A stretch of DNA of 10,471 nt from JBCDIQ01 sp039024295 (GCA_039024295.1 JBCDIQ010000195.1:1-10471); one strand, 5' to 3'. Counted from the stretch's first letter, positions 1 to 7,108 are shown. Made by a program: numbers and translations. The notes: a model not told the origin generated them from the letters alone.

Positions 1-155
1 ATATTTAATATTTCCATGATCTCTTCAGCACAAAGTGGCTCCGGATGGGAAAGCAAGAGTGCATGCACCTGAGCCATTGTCCTGTTTATCCCCCAGCTAG
101 AGCCTAGTGCCCCCCATGATTGAATGAATCGTTCCCTTGCTTCGTCTAATTGCAT
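1..155 (-). CDS. GbsR/MarR-family transcriptional regulator, N-terminal part only
   Basis: This is a partial gene that reads leftwards from an ATG at 153-155 and leaves the window after 51 codons with no stop. The protein begins MQLDEARERFIQSWGALGSS and continues WGINRTMAQVHALLLSHPEP, then LCAEEIMEILN. That matches the opening of GbsR-type MarR-family winged-helix regulators of Bacteroidota, in which a helix with a conserved 'WG.NR..A..H.LL' segment precedes the DNA-binding helices (family knowledge). An AGGAAG sequence 8 bases before the ATG on this strand (164-169) is a plausible ribosome binding site and supports the start. The DNA-recognition helix and effector part lie outside the window, so the target cannot be inferred. 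It is divergent from the glycosyltransferase at 386. A link to the haem operon is possible but nothing here shows one. Confidence 0.8.
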   Translation of the reverse strand, partial: MQLDEARERFIQSWGALGSSWGINRTMAQVHALLLSHPEPLCAEEIMEILN

Positions 156-385
156 AAGTTCTGCTTCCTAAAGAGGTTGGTGTTTCAGAAATAATTGAAA
201 GAATGATAAAGAATCAACAGTGGAAAGATCAAATAGTTTTAGAGATTCCTAAATTGCCTGAAATTGTAGGAGATAAGCCTGTAAATCAAGCCAGTTTTCG
301 GCCTGGTTAGTTCTCATGATTCTCTTTCAAGTAAACGAACATTTCAACAAATCAGGAAACTATTGTTTGGTAAAAAAGATACAGC
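156..385. other. Divergent intergenic region with no convincing gene
   Basis: This 230-bp AT-rich stretch separates the leftward regulator from the rightward glycosyltransferase and must hold both promoters if each has its own. A sequence resembling the Bacteroidota -7 box (TATTGTTTG, about 364-372, one base longer than TAnnTTTG) lies just before the glycosyltransferase start, but no clear -33 partner is seen. A plus-strand frame is open from 158 to a stop at 308-310. Its only ATG is at 203, giving 35 codons that resemble no family I know. I treat it as a chance or remnant frame. Confidence 0.4.
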
Positions 386-1639
386 ATGCCCATTTTTTCC
401 TCCCTTTCCTATCTTGAAAAAAATCGCTATGCTCCCAGGCAGATTCTGAACACCCCAAATGGAAATATGGGCATGGTGGTGGTGATACCCTGTTACAATG
501 AGCATAAACTGATTCGCACCTTGGAATCATTGGCAACCTGTCAGGTTCCTCCGATAGAAATAGAGGTAATTGTGGTATTAAACGCTTCTGAGCGATCTCG
601 TTCAGAAGTTCTTACCCAAAATGAAAAAACCTTTGAAGAAGCCAGGACATGGAATAAATCTCGTTGTCCATTTTTTCCCTTGCATCTCTTGAATTTTCCA
701 TCCTTGCGTCATAAACATGCTGGGGTAGGCCTTGCCAGGAAAATCGGGATGGACGAGGCGGTTGATCGGCTTGAGCAAGCTGGGTATCCGGAGGGGGTCA
801 TTGTTTGCTTGGATGCTGATAGCCAGGTTGAACCTTCATACCTATCTTCTATCTGGAACCATTTTCAGCACCACCCTAAATGCCCGGCATGCAGCATCCA
901 TTTTGAGCACCCTTTGTCAGGAGATGAGTTTCCGGAGCAGGTATACGATGGGATCATTCAGTATGAGCTATTTTTGAGGTATTACCTAGAAGGCTTACGG
1001 TACGCGGGCTATCCCTACGCTTATCATACCATCGGTTCTTCTATGGCAGTGAGGTCTTCTGCATATCAGGCTGAGGGGGGAATGAACCGCCGTAAGGCAG
1101 GGGAAGATTTTTACTTCCTACACAAGTTTACTCCTAATCCTCATTTTGGAGAAGTACATGATACTTGCGTCATCCCATCTCCCAGGTCTTCCGATAAAGT
1201 TCCCTTTGGTACCGGAAGGGCAATTCAGCAATGGCTTGCGAAGCCAACGGAATTTATGGAGGGCTATCATCCGATAATTTTTCAGGAACTCAAAGCTTTT
1301 ATGGAACAACTTCCTGACCTGTACAAGGAAGAGCTCAAACTTCCCCAAGGGGCATTAGCTACCTTTTTGGAGCAGGAAAATTTTTCGGAACAAGTACAAA
1401 CTGCTCGTAAACATGTTCGCTCTGCTGATTCTTTTCCCAAACGACTGCTTCAGTGGCTGGACCCTCTCAAAGTCCTGAAATACGTGCACTTTGCAAGGGA
1501 TAATGCCTATCCCAATTTGATGCTCCCAGAATCTGTAGAGGTGTTAGGATCGTGGCTCAAGATAGAAAAAAGAGAAAAAATGGAGGTGCAAGATTGGCTA
1601 TTGAAATTTAGAAGTCGACAGAGAAAAGCCCATTACTGA
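386..1639 (+). CDS. Glycosyltransferase, family 2-like (GT-A fold), soluble
   Basis: The product is a 417-residue glycosyltransferase likely to move a sugar from a nucleotide-sugar donor to an unknown acceptor. Visible GT-A/GT2 hallmarks are VVVIPCYNEHK (about 31-41, first beta strand and nucleotide-binding turn), the LDADS motif with the metal-binding DxD at D143-D145, and an ED pair at 240-241 (KAGEDFYFLHK), where this family has its acceptor-side catalytic acidic residue. The segment HAGVGLARKIGMDEA (111-125) matches the conserved stretch before the DxD. There are no transmembrane segments or signal peptide, so it is probably cytoplasmic or membrane-peripheral. The C-terminal part from about 290 is helical and not recognised. 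No Shine-Dalgarno sequence is visible. An internal ATG at codon 28 or 30 would cut very close to the first strand, so the upstream ATG is preferred. It is separated from the haem operon by 174 bp and its own promoter region, so a functional link is not implied. Substrate unknown. Confidence 0.8.
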   Translation: MPIFSSLSYLEKNRYAPRQILNTPNGNMGMVVVIPCYNEHKLIRTLESLATCQVPPIEIEVIVVLNASERSRSEVLTQNEKTFEEARTWNKSRCPFFPLHLLNFPSLRHKHAGVGLARKIGMDEAVDRLEQAGYPEGVIVCLDADSQVEPSYLSSIWNHFQHHPKCPACSIHFEHPLSGDEFPEQVYDGIIQYELFLRYYLEGLRYAGYPYAYHTIGSSMAVRSSAYQAEGGMNRRKAGEDFYFLHKFTPNPHFGEVHDTCVIPSPRSSDKVPFGTGRAIQQWLAKPTEFMEGYHPIIFQELKAFMEQLPDLYKEELKLPQGALATFLEQENFSEQVQTARKHVRSADSFPKRLLQWLDPLKVLKYVHFARDNAYPNLMLPESVEVLGSWLKIEKREKMEVQDWLLKFRSRQRKAHY

Positions 1640-1665
1640 GCGCATTTGAAGGTGAACCAAACTTG

Positions 1666-1738
1666 ATACCTAATTTTGGGTATATGGCATACCTAAAATT
1701 AGGATATGATTTTTCTAATATTAACAATAATTAGGTAT
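1666..1738. repeat. Three copies of ATACCTAA upstream of the haem operon (candidate operator)
   Basis: The octamer ATACCTAA occurs at 1666-1673 and 1689-1696 on the plus strand and as its complement TTAGGTAT at 1731-1738. Start-to-start distances are 23 and 42 bp, close to two and four helical turns. Similarity extends beyond the octamer: copy one reads ATACCTAATTTT and the complement of copy three reads ATACCTAATTATT. A near-copy (AATTAGGATAT) ends the hairpin right arm. The third copy touches the -33 element of the predicted promoter, a typical place for a repressor site. No regulator is identified, and the motif is not the classical Fur box. Confidence 0.55.
1669..1703. promoter_or_regulatory. 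AT-rich inverted repeat (hairpin or palindromic binding site)
   Basis: The left arm CCTAATTTTGGGTAT (1669-1683) and right arm ATACCTAAAATTAGG (1689-1703) pair over 15 positions around a 5-base loop (ATGGC). The single mismatch becomes a G-U pair in RNA. A short T-run (TTTTT, 1710-1714) follows within a few bases. It lies 30 bp after the glycosyltransferase stop and about 60 bp before the haem promoter -33 element. It could be a weak terminator for the upstream gene, but the stem is AT-rich, and overlap with the ATACCTAA copies makes a protein-binding palindrome at least as likely. Confidence 0.55.
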
Positions 1739-1768
1739 TGAATTCTCTAATCTTCTGGGATATGTTTG
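1738..1768 (+). promoter_or_regulatory. Predicted Bacteroidota-type promoter of the haem operon
   Basis: TATGTTTG at 1761-1768 matches the Bacteroidota -7 consensus TAnnTTTG exactly, and TTG at 1738-1740 lies 20 bp upstream, within the usual spacing for the -33 element. Transcription would start near 1775 and leave a leader of roughly 40 bases before the ATG at 1814. That leader has no Shine-Dalgarno sequence, as is common in this phylum. The -33 element is overlapped by an ATACCTAA-family repeat, suggesting regulated expression. The call is based on consensus match and position only. Confidence 0.65.
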
Positions 1769-1813
1769 TAGTGTTATTTAGAATCGATCAAAATAATGCC
1801 TTACTAACTAACC

Positions 1814-3073
1814 ATGAAGAAATTTTACTTTTTAACCGGACTATTATTGGCAAGCCTTTTAGGAAGCCAATTATATGCCCAGGCACCAACTGATACGGTA
1901 TCTATGGGGCCAGGGTATGGAAACCAAGTATATTATCGCCTTTCTGATGGCAAGGAAACATCAGTAGTAGCCAACAACTGGGACCTAGCATTCGAAATCA
2001 GCGGATTTACTGCTGCTATACGCGTGAACACCCGCCGTGGAGCCGCACTTTACAGCGTGCCTAATACCGATAATTCAGGTTGGTCCACCATGGATACTGC
2101 CGGATTTAACTCTTGGAAGCAAATTTATGATACAGACACTTCTTGGAGAGTCGGTGCATTTAACAGAACAGCAGATTTCTCGGATCCTTTCGATCTCGGA
2201 TGGGGCATGTACGATCTCGTCACCCATTTCGTAACAGGGGACTCTCTATATGTCATTAAGACTGTACAAGGAAATTACAAAAAGCTACGTTTGGATAGAT
2301 TGGCCAGTGGTGTTTATTCTTTCACTTACGCCAATTTAGATGGTACCGACGAGGTCTCTGACAACGTTGATAAGGGCGAATTTACCGATAAGAACTTTGG
2401 CTATTATAGCCTGGATGCCCAGCAGTCACTAGATCGTGAACCTGTGTCATCTGAATGGGATTTGGTGTTCACCGGTTACATGGGATTTCTTAATAACCCT
2501 GTATTCCCGTATTACGGTGTAACGGGTGTGTTGACAAACACCATGAATGGGACTCAATCTGTTGAGCTAACCACCAATGATGTGGCGAATTCAACTGATG
2601 CCGGTCTGACTTACAACAATAATATTTCTACCATTGGGTATGACTGGAAGAGATTTGCTGGCGGCTGGTCATTAAGTGATTCCACAGTTTATTTCATCAA
2701 ATCAAGTGACGGTGGTTTCTACAAGTTGGTCTTTGTGGATTTTGGAGGAAGTACCGATGGAAACTTCATCTTCAATAAGGAAATGATGCGTGCTGCAAGC
2801 ATCTCTCCTGCACAAACAAATATTAATGCACTTTCTGTCTATCCAAACCCTGCATCTGAGCGTGCGAATGTATTGGTCGACCTAAAGTCTTCTGACTTTG
2901 TCCGCCTCTCATTGGTAGACATGAGTGGAAAAATGATACAGCAGCAAGCATACGAATTGATAACCGGAAGCCATCGTCTGGACCTGGATTTGGGTCAGGC
3001 TGCGCCCGGAATGTATCTGGTAGTTGTGACTACTTCACAAGGCCGGAGCATTAACAAGTTGAGCATTTATTGA
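1814..3073 (+). CDS. HmuY-like haem-binding protein with T9SS C-terminal sorting domain
   Basis: This 419-residue exported protein starts with a signal peptide (residues 1-22, KK then a leucine-rich core, cleavage likely after LYA). The middle (about 25-325) looks like an HmuY-family all-beta haem-binding domain. It shares order and wording with the lipoprotein HmuY at the operon's end: NNWDLAFEI (54-62), EWDLVFTGY (214-222), YYGVTGV (233-239), TIGYDWKRF (273-281) and VYFIKSSDGGFYKLVFVDF (292-310). Residues about 339-419 form a type A T9SS sorting domain: SVYPNPAS near its start, LVDMSGK, and PGMYLVVVTTSQGRSINKL at the end. This predicts passage through the type IX machine and attachment or release at the surface. 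In HmuY proteins haem is held by two His, or Met in some homologues (family knowledge). Here the HmuY part has only one His (H138) but several Met, so His/His ligation is unlikely and haem binding is not proven. It is first in the operon, 37 bp before hmuT. The gene lacks a Shine-Dalgarno sequence. Confidence 0.8.
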   Translation: MKKFYFLTGLLLASLLGSQLYAQAPTDTVSMGPGYGNQVYYRLSDGKETSVVANNWDLAFEISGFTAAIRVNTRRGAALYSVPNTDNSGWSTMDTAGFNSWKQIYDTDTSWRVGAFNRTADFSDPFDLGWGMYDLVTHFVTGDSLYVIKTVQGNYKKLRLDRLASGVYSFTYANLDGTDEVSDNVDKGEFTDKNFGYYSLDAQQSLDREPVSSEWDLVFTGYMGFLNNPVFPYYGVTGVLTNTMNGTQSVELTTNDVANSTDAGLTYNNNISTIGYDWKRFAGGWSLSDSTVYFIKSSDGGFYKLVFVDFGGSTDGNFIFNKEMMRAASISPAQTNINALSVYPNPASERANVLVDLKSSDFVRLSLVDMSGKMIQQQAYELITGSHRLDLDLGQAAPGMYLVVVTTSQGRSINKLSIY

Positions 3074-3110
3074 TTTCGAACAGAAGATCGCTTTACAATT
3101 CTTGTTCATC

Positions 3111-4061
3111 ATGAGAGGACATTCCTCATCGTTTTTTAAGCTTTTGTGGTTGGTAAGCATTCCACTTTTTGTGGGTGCTTGCCAAATTTCTTCTAAAAGC
3201 GAATCCTCCGAAGAGGCCCAGGTGCCTCAAGAGAAGGAAGAACGGATCGTTACCATTGGTGCTACCATTACAGAAGTTATGGTAGATCTTGGTAAGGCAG
3301 ATCAGATCGTAGCTACCGGCATTGCAAGTCTGTATCCCCCCGAGGTAACAGACTCCCTTCCAAAAGTAGGATACCAACGAAACATCTCCGTTGAAGGCAT
3401 ACTGTCTGCTAACCCTACCCGGGTTATCCTCACCGAAAATGCTGGGCCGCCCCCCGCCATTGAGCAACTCAAACAAAGCGGTATTCAACTGGACTTTATC
3501 AAGGAAGGTGGGAGCCCAGATGAAGGGATAGCCTGCATTCGAAAGTTAGGCGAGATAATGGGAGAAGAAGAAAAAGCCTCTGAGCTGATTACGCCCATAG
3601 AAGAAAAGCTCGCCACGCTGAAAGAGAAATTTGCTAAGGTAGAGCAAAGGCCCAAAGTCCTCTTCATCTACGCCCGTGGTCAGGGCTTGATGATGGTAGG
3701 AGGCAAAGGCAGTTCTGTTGAGCCTATGATAGAGCTTGCAGGTGGTCAGAATGCGGTAACCGAGTTTGAGGGTTTTCAAAACCTAACGCCCGAATCTGTC
3801 ATAGCGGCCCAGCCTGAAATCGTGCTAATGACCAGTCGCGGTGCTGAAGGCATGGGGGGAGAGGATGGCGTTTGGGGAATGCCCGGATTGGAAGACACAC
3901 CTGCCGGAAAAGCCAAGCGTTTGGTTTTGATGGATGACCTGAAACTATTAAGTTATGGTCCTAGAATGGGAGTTGCGGCCCTTGAACTATTTGAGCTTTT
4001 CCATGGTAATGCTACTGGTTCGGTCATGGCGAAAGAGCAAGCAGTTTTTGCAGCTCAATAA
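3111..4061 (+). CDS. hmuT: Haem ABC transporter substrate-binding lipoprotein HmuT
   Basis: This 316-residue periplasmic protein would bind haem and deliver it to the HmuUV transporter. I start it at ATG 3111 rather than the in-frame TTG at 3102, because the ATG gives a normal N-terminus: a hydrophobic signal segment and lipobox LFVGAC with the lipidated cysteine at residue 24, so the protein is membrane-anchored. The mature part is a class III cluster-A binding protein of the TroA/BtuF type: RIVTIGATITEVMVDLGKADQIVATG (45-70), a long connecting helix (about 142-172), RPKVLFIYARGQGLMMVGGKGS, and YGPRMGVAALELFELFHG near the end. Y75 in SLYPPE lies where haem-binding members carry the axial Tyr ligand (family knowledge), which favours haem over B12 or siderophore. 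No Shine-Dalgarno sequence is visible. It lies 37 bp after the HmuY-like gene and 32 bp before hmuU, consistent with one transcript. Family call is firm; haem specificity rests on the Tyr and the neighbours. Confidence 0.88.
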   Translation: MRGHSSSFFKLLWLVSIPLFVGACQISSKSESSEEAQVPQEKEERIVTIGATITEVMVDLGKADQIVATGIASLYPPEVTDSLPKVGYQRNISVEGILSANPTRVILTENAGPPPAIEQLKQSGIQLDFIKEGGSPDEGIACIRKLGEIMGEEEKASELITPIEEKLATLKEKFAKVEQRPKVLFIYARGQGLMMVGGKGSSVEPMIELAGGQNAVTEFEGFQNLTPESVIAAQPEIVLMTSRGAEGMGGEDGVWGMPGLEDTPAGKAKRLVLMDDLKLLSYGPRMGVAALELFELFHGNATGSVMAKEQAVFAAQ

Positions 4062-4093
4062 CTTCTCAAAAAAATTTCTGATGTCTTACCCTC

Positions 4094-5173
4094 ATGTCGG
4101 TATCTGCCAAGCAATCTTCGATTTCCCCCGGATTACTGCAAAAAGCCGGATTCAAAGATATAGCTGTATTGCTATTGGCAGTAGCAACATTGACATTGAT
4201 GGTAGGGGCGACATGCCTAGGGGCAATTAACCTCACCCCGTTTGAGGTGCTCACCTTGATTGGTAATAAGATCGGCATCACAAACATCGCAATTGAGAAT
4301 CCCCAGGCGGAGATCATTTTTTGGAAACTCCGATTGCCCCGAGTTTTGATGGCCGTAATTGTCGGTGCGGCTCTTGCCCAGGCGGGTGCAGCTATGCAGG
4401 GGCTTTTTAGGAATCCCCTAGCTGAACCAGGCTTGTTAGGAGTTTCCGCTGGTGCTGCTTTGGCAGCCGTTGTCACGATTTTATTTGCTTCATGGTTACC
4501 CCAATGGCTACCGGTGCTGTTTCTGCTACCGGTAGCTGCATTTTTCGGTGGAATCATAGCAACTGTTACCGTGTACAAGCTTTCTCAGATAAACGGACAA
4601 TCACAGGTAGGCACAATGTTGCTGGCGGGCATTGCCATCAATGCCCTTGCCGGAGCTGGGATCGGGTTGTGTATCAATTTTGCAGATGACGCCCAACTGC
4701 GTAGCATCACCTTCTGGAACTTGGGCAGCTTGGCAGGTGCCACTTGGCAGGTCCTGGGAATTTTAACCCCTATCGTGATTGGAGGTGGCCTGCTTCTCTA
4801 TACATTAGGTCGTCGATTGGATGCTTTTTTGTTGGGAGAAGCAGAAGCCTTGCACTTAGGCATCAACGTAGAACAAACCAAACTCCTTGTAGTTGGAATT
4901 GCAGCCATGCTCACTGGGACGGCAGTCGCATTTTGTGGGGTCATTGGGTTTATCGGACTGGTGGTACCACACCTGATTCGTTTGTCCCTTGGGCCGTCCC
5001 AACAAAGGCTGGTGCTTGCTTCCGGGATTTTAGGAGGCTTTTTGTTGCTAGCTGGTGACCTGGGTGCCAGAACCGTGATTGCACCGGCAGAATTACCTAT
5101 CGGAATACTCACCAGCCTCATAGGAGGCCCATTTTTCATTTGGTTGCTTCTCCGTCAAAAAAATCGCCTGTGA
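4094..5173 (+). CDS. hmuU: Haem ABC transporter permease HmuU (FecCD family)
   Basis: This 359-residue inner-membrane protein belongs to the FecCD/BtuC permease family and would form a dimeric channel that takes haem from HmuT. Many hydrophobic segments are visible (about 22-44, 83-103, 114-135, 138-160, 172-193, 218-236, 263-290, 305-321, 335-353), matching the family's nine to ten helices and usual length near 340. Family motifs are LRLPRVLMAVIVGAALAQAG (79-98), MQGLFRNPLAEPGLLGVSAG (101-120), GEAEALHLGI (248-257, the cytoplasmic coupling region facing the ATPase), GFIGLVVPHLIRL (285-297), and the C-terminal GDLGARTVIAPAELPIGILT (321-340). The family also transports B12 and siderophores; haem is inferred from the neighbours. 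An ATG at 4081 is in another frame. The stop overlaps the GTG start of the ATPase by four bases (GTGA), indicating translational coupling. Confidence 0.92.
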   Translation: MSVSAKQSSISPGLLQKAGFKDIAVLLLAVATLTLMVGATCLGAINLTPFEVLTLIGNKIGITNIAIENPQAEIIFWKLRLPRVLMAVIVGAALAQAGAAMQGLFRNPLAEPGLLGVSAGAALAAVVTILFASWLPQWLPVLFLLPVAAFFGGIIATVTVYKLSQINGQSQVGTMLLAGIAINALAGAGIGLCINFADDAQLRSITFWNLGSLAGATWQVLGILTPIVIGGGLLLYTLGRRLDAFLLGEAEALHLGINVEQTKLLVVGIAAMLTGTAVAFCGVIGFIGLVVPHLIRLSLGPSQQRLVLASGILGGFLLLAGDLGARTVIAPAELPIGILTSLIGGPFFIWLLLRQKNRL

Positions 5174-6006
5174 AACCAACCGCCAACATACCCATACTTG
5201 CTGCGAAACAACTCTCTTTCGCCATTGGTAAGCACAAACTGCTTACAGGGGTAGACTTGGAGGTATTTCCCGGTCAGCTTACAGCTGTTCTTGGAGCGAA
5301 TGGAGCAGGCAAAAGCACCCTGTTTCGGCTCCTGAGTGGGGAAAAACGCCCATCGGAAGGAAACATCCAGTTTCAGGGCAAACCATTATCTTCCTATTCT
5401 CCTAAATCATTATCAAAGGGGCGGGCAGTACTACCGCAGAGCAGTCACCTGACCTTTCCTTTCACTGTAGAGCAAGTGGTTGAAATGGGCCGGATTCCTC
5501 ACCAGGACGCTGCCAGGAAGACACGAGAAATTGTGCTGGAAGCATTAACGCTGACCCGAACAGACCATCTGCTCGGACGCTCGTACCCTTCTCTTTCCGG
5601 AGGCGAACAACAACGTGTACAGTTAGCCCGAGTGCTCAGCCAGATCTGGGAAGAATCTGACGGCCCCCGCCTGCTCATGCTGGATGAACCTACCTCAAGC
5701 CTTGACTTGGCCCATCAGTATGAGATGCTTCAAATGGTGCAAAAGTTTGCCCGGCAAGGCTGCGGCGTTTTGGCCATTTTACATGACTTGAACCTGGCGG
5801 CCCAATATGCTCAGCAGCTCATTTGCCTCAAACATGGAAAAGTTGTCGCCTCAGGAACCGTAAGTGAGGTGCTCACCCCAGAAAATATACACCATACATT
5901 CGGACAGGAAGTCAGGGTTATTCCTCATCCAGAAATGGAGTGTCCCCTGATTGTTCCTATCCCATCTTCCATATACCAACCCCACAAACCTTATGCAAAA
6001 GCTTAA
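5170..6006 (+). CDS. hmuV: Haem ABC transporter ATP-binding protein HmuV
   Basis: This ATPase powers the HmuTUV importer from the cytoplasmic face. All nucleotide-binding motifs are intact: Walker A GANGAGKST (42-50), Q-loop glutamine in LPQSS (about 90), signature LSGGEQQR (142-149), Walker B LLMLDEP (168-174), and the H-loop His in ILHDLN (205). The C-terminal GKVVASGTVSEVLTPENI segment is typical of FepC/HmuV-type subunits. The stretch EESDGPRLLMLDEP resembles the insertion common in haem-type ATPases. Start choice: the longest frame opens with a TTG at 5140, deep inside hmuU. A GTG at 5170 forms a GTGA overlap with the hmuU stop and yields 278 residues beginning just before the first beta strand, so I prefer it. 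No Shine-Dalgarno sequence helps decide. The end overlaps hmuS by 14 bases. Confidence 0.9.
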   Translation: MKPTANIPILAAKQLSFAIGKHKLLTGVDLEVFPGQLTAVLGANGAGKSTLFRLLSGEKRPSEGNIQFQGKPLSSYSPKSLSKGRAVLPQSSHLTFPFTVEQVVEMGRIPHQDAARKTREIVLEALTLTRTDHLLGRSYPSLSGGEQQRVQLARVLSQIWEESDGPRLLMLDEPTSSLDLAHQYEMLQMVQKFARQGCGVLAILHDLNLAAQYAQQLICLKHGKVVASGTVSEVLTPENIHHTFGQEVRVIPHPEMECPLIVPIPSSIYQPHKPYAKA

Positions 6007-7063
6007 TGAAACCACCCGCCTGAGCGGAGAAGCCCTTGCCCAAGCATGGCAAGAATTAAAAACCGCCGAGCCTCGCCTTCGCATTCGCAATGCAGCCGAA
6101 AAGCTTGGCGTCTCCGAACTGGAGCTATTGGCAACAGAAGTTGGTAAAACTGCTACGTGGCTTCGCCCGGATTTCCAGGAAATGTTCCATGAATTTCACA
6201 AGATGGAAAAGGTCATGGGCCTCACCCGCAACGATCATGTGGTGATCGAGCGCAAAGGTGTTTTCCGTGAAATTTCCTTTTTCAATGCCCATAAAATGGG
6301 ACAGGTCGTCGGTCATGACATTGACCTGCGCATGTTCATGGCCCAGTGGAAGCATTGCCTGGCAGTAAGGGTAGCATCAAAAGGAAAAGTCCGGAACAGC
6401 CTGCAGATTTTCTCTGCTGACGGGCTTGCTGCCTTTAAAATTTACACCGTTCCAGGCAGCAACGAAGAGGCTTATGAAGAGCTTGTAAAGGCCTATACTG
6501 CTGAGGAGCAGCCCAACACCGTAGAGGTAACGCCTCCTTCAACAGGAAGGCCTGTACGAGAAGACCTCAGCGACCTGGACGTAGACCAGCTCCACAAAGA
6601 ATGGTCTGCGATGGAAGATACCCATGAGTTCTTCGGTATCCTGCGCAAGCATAAGCTCACCCGACTACAGGCAGCTCAAGTGATTGGAGATTCTTTTGCC
6701 CTCCAATTACAAGAGGATGCCATGGATACGCTGCTGGAAGTAGCTGCAAAAGAAGAGGTGCCCATCATGGCATTTGTTGGCAACGCCCATAATATCCAAA
6801 TACATACCGGGCCAGTCAAGAAAATTGCCCGAATGGACCAGTGGCTCAATGTACTTGACCCTGACTTTAACCTCCATGTGGACACAGATCAAGTCGGCCA
6901 TGCCTGGATTGTGAAGAAGCCGACAATGGATGGAATTGTAACTGGCGTAGAATTCTATGACAAAAATGGAGAAATGATGGTGCAGTTTTTCGGAAAAAGA
7001 AAGCCGGGGCTGCCAGAATTGACCGAATGGAGAGCCTTGGTGGAACAACTTCCTCGGAAATAG
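5993..7063 (+). CDS. hmuS: Haem-degrading/haem-trafficking protein, HemS/ChuS family (HmuS)
   Basis: This 356-residue cytoplasmic protein belongs to the HemS/ChuS/PhuS family, which accepts imported haem and either degrades it or passes it to a haem oxygenase. It shows the family's two repeated halves. The first half carries ATWLRPDFQEMF, VVIERKGVFREISFFNAHKM and VVGHDIDLRMFMAQWKH (about 54-121). The second carries DTHEFFGILRKHKLTRLQA (209-227), VGNAHNIQIHTGPVKKI (262-278) and WLNVLDPDFNLHVD (284-297), then HAWIVKKPTMDG (303-314) and EFYDKNGEMMVQFFGKRKPG (320-339). H211 in DTHEFF corresponds, from memory of the family, to the His that coordinates haem in HemS/ChuS/PhuS. The start is ATG 5993; an in-frame TTG at 5951 would sit inside hmuV and add an unlikely extension. 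The start overlaps hmuV by 14 bases, implying coupling. Note the name clash: HmuS of Porphyromonas gingivalis is a CobN-like protein, unrelated to this one. Confidence 0.9.
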   Translation: MQKLNETTRLSGEALAQAWQELKTAEPRLRIRNAAEKLGVSELELLATEVGKTATWLRPDFQEMFHEFHKMEKVMGLTRNDHVVIERKGVFREISFFNAHKMGQVVGHDIDLRMFMAQWKHCLAVRVASKGKVRNSLQIFSADGLAAFKIYTVPGSNEEAYEELVKAYTAEEQPNTVEVTPPSTGRPVREDLSDLDVDQLHKEWSAMEDTHEFFGILRKHKLTRLQAAQVIGDSFALQLQEDAMDTLLEVAAKEEVPIMAFVGNAHNIQIHTGPVKKIARMDQWLNVLDPDFNLHVDTDQVGHAWIVKKPTMDGIVTGVEFYDKNGEMMVQFFGKRKPGLPELTEWRALVEQLPRK

Positions 7064-7108
7064 GAATTCCCAGAGGCTGTACTTAACCCAATAAACTACC
7101 TCCTAACT

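Noticed and set aside
158..310. Plus-strand open frame of about 50 codons in the left intergenic region, ATG at 203 giving 35 residues
   Set aside because: It has no ribosome binding site, no recognisable family, and its open part upstream of the ATG runs through the regulator's ribosome binding site. It could be a gene remnant, but nothing supports it.
1640..1813. Classical Fur box or riboswitch before the haem operon
   Set aside because: I looked for a GATAATGATAATCATTATC-like 19-mer and for a structured leader. The leader after the predicted start is only about 40 bases and no Fur-like match was found.
3102..3110. TTG start for hmuT three codons upstream
   Set aside because: ATG 3111 gives a standard lipoprotein signal, and nothing favours the TTG.
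3126..3488. 120-codon minus-strand frame opposite hmuT
   Set aside because: It is a shadow of a well-supported lipoprotein gene with no family resemblance or regulatory signals.
4066..4578. 170-codon minus-strand frame opposite hmuU
   Set aside because: It lies antisense to a clear FecCD permease. The composition (Ala/Thr/Pro/Asn rich) is what the reverse of hydrophobic codons yields, and no domain or start signal is seen.
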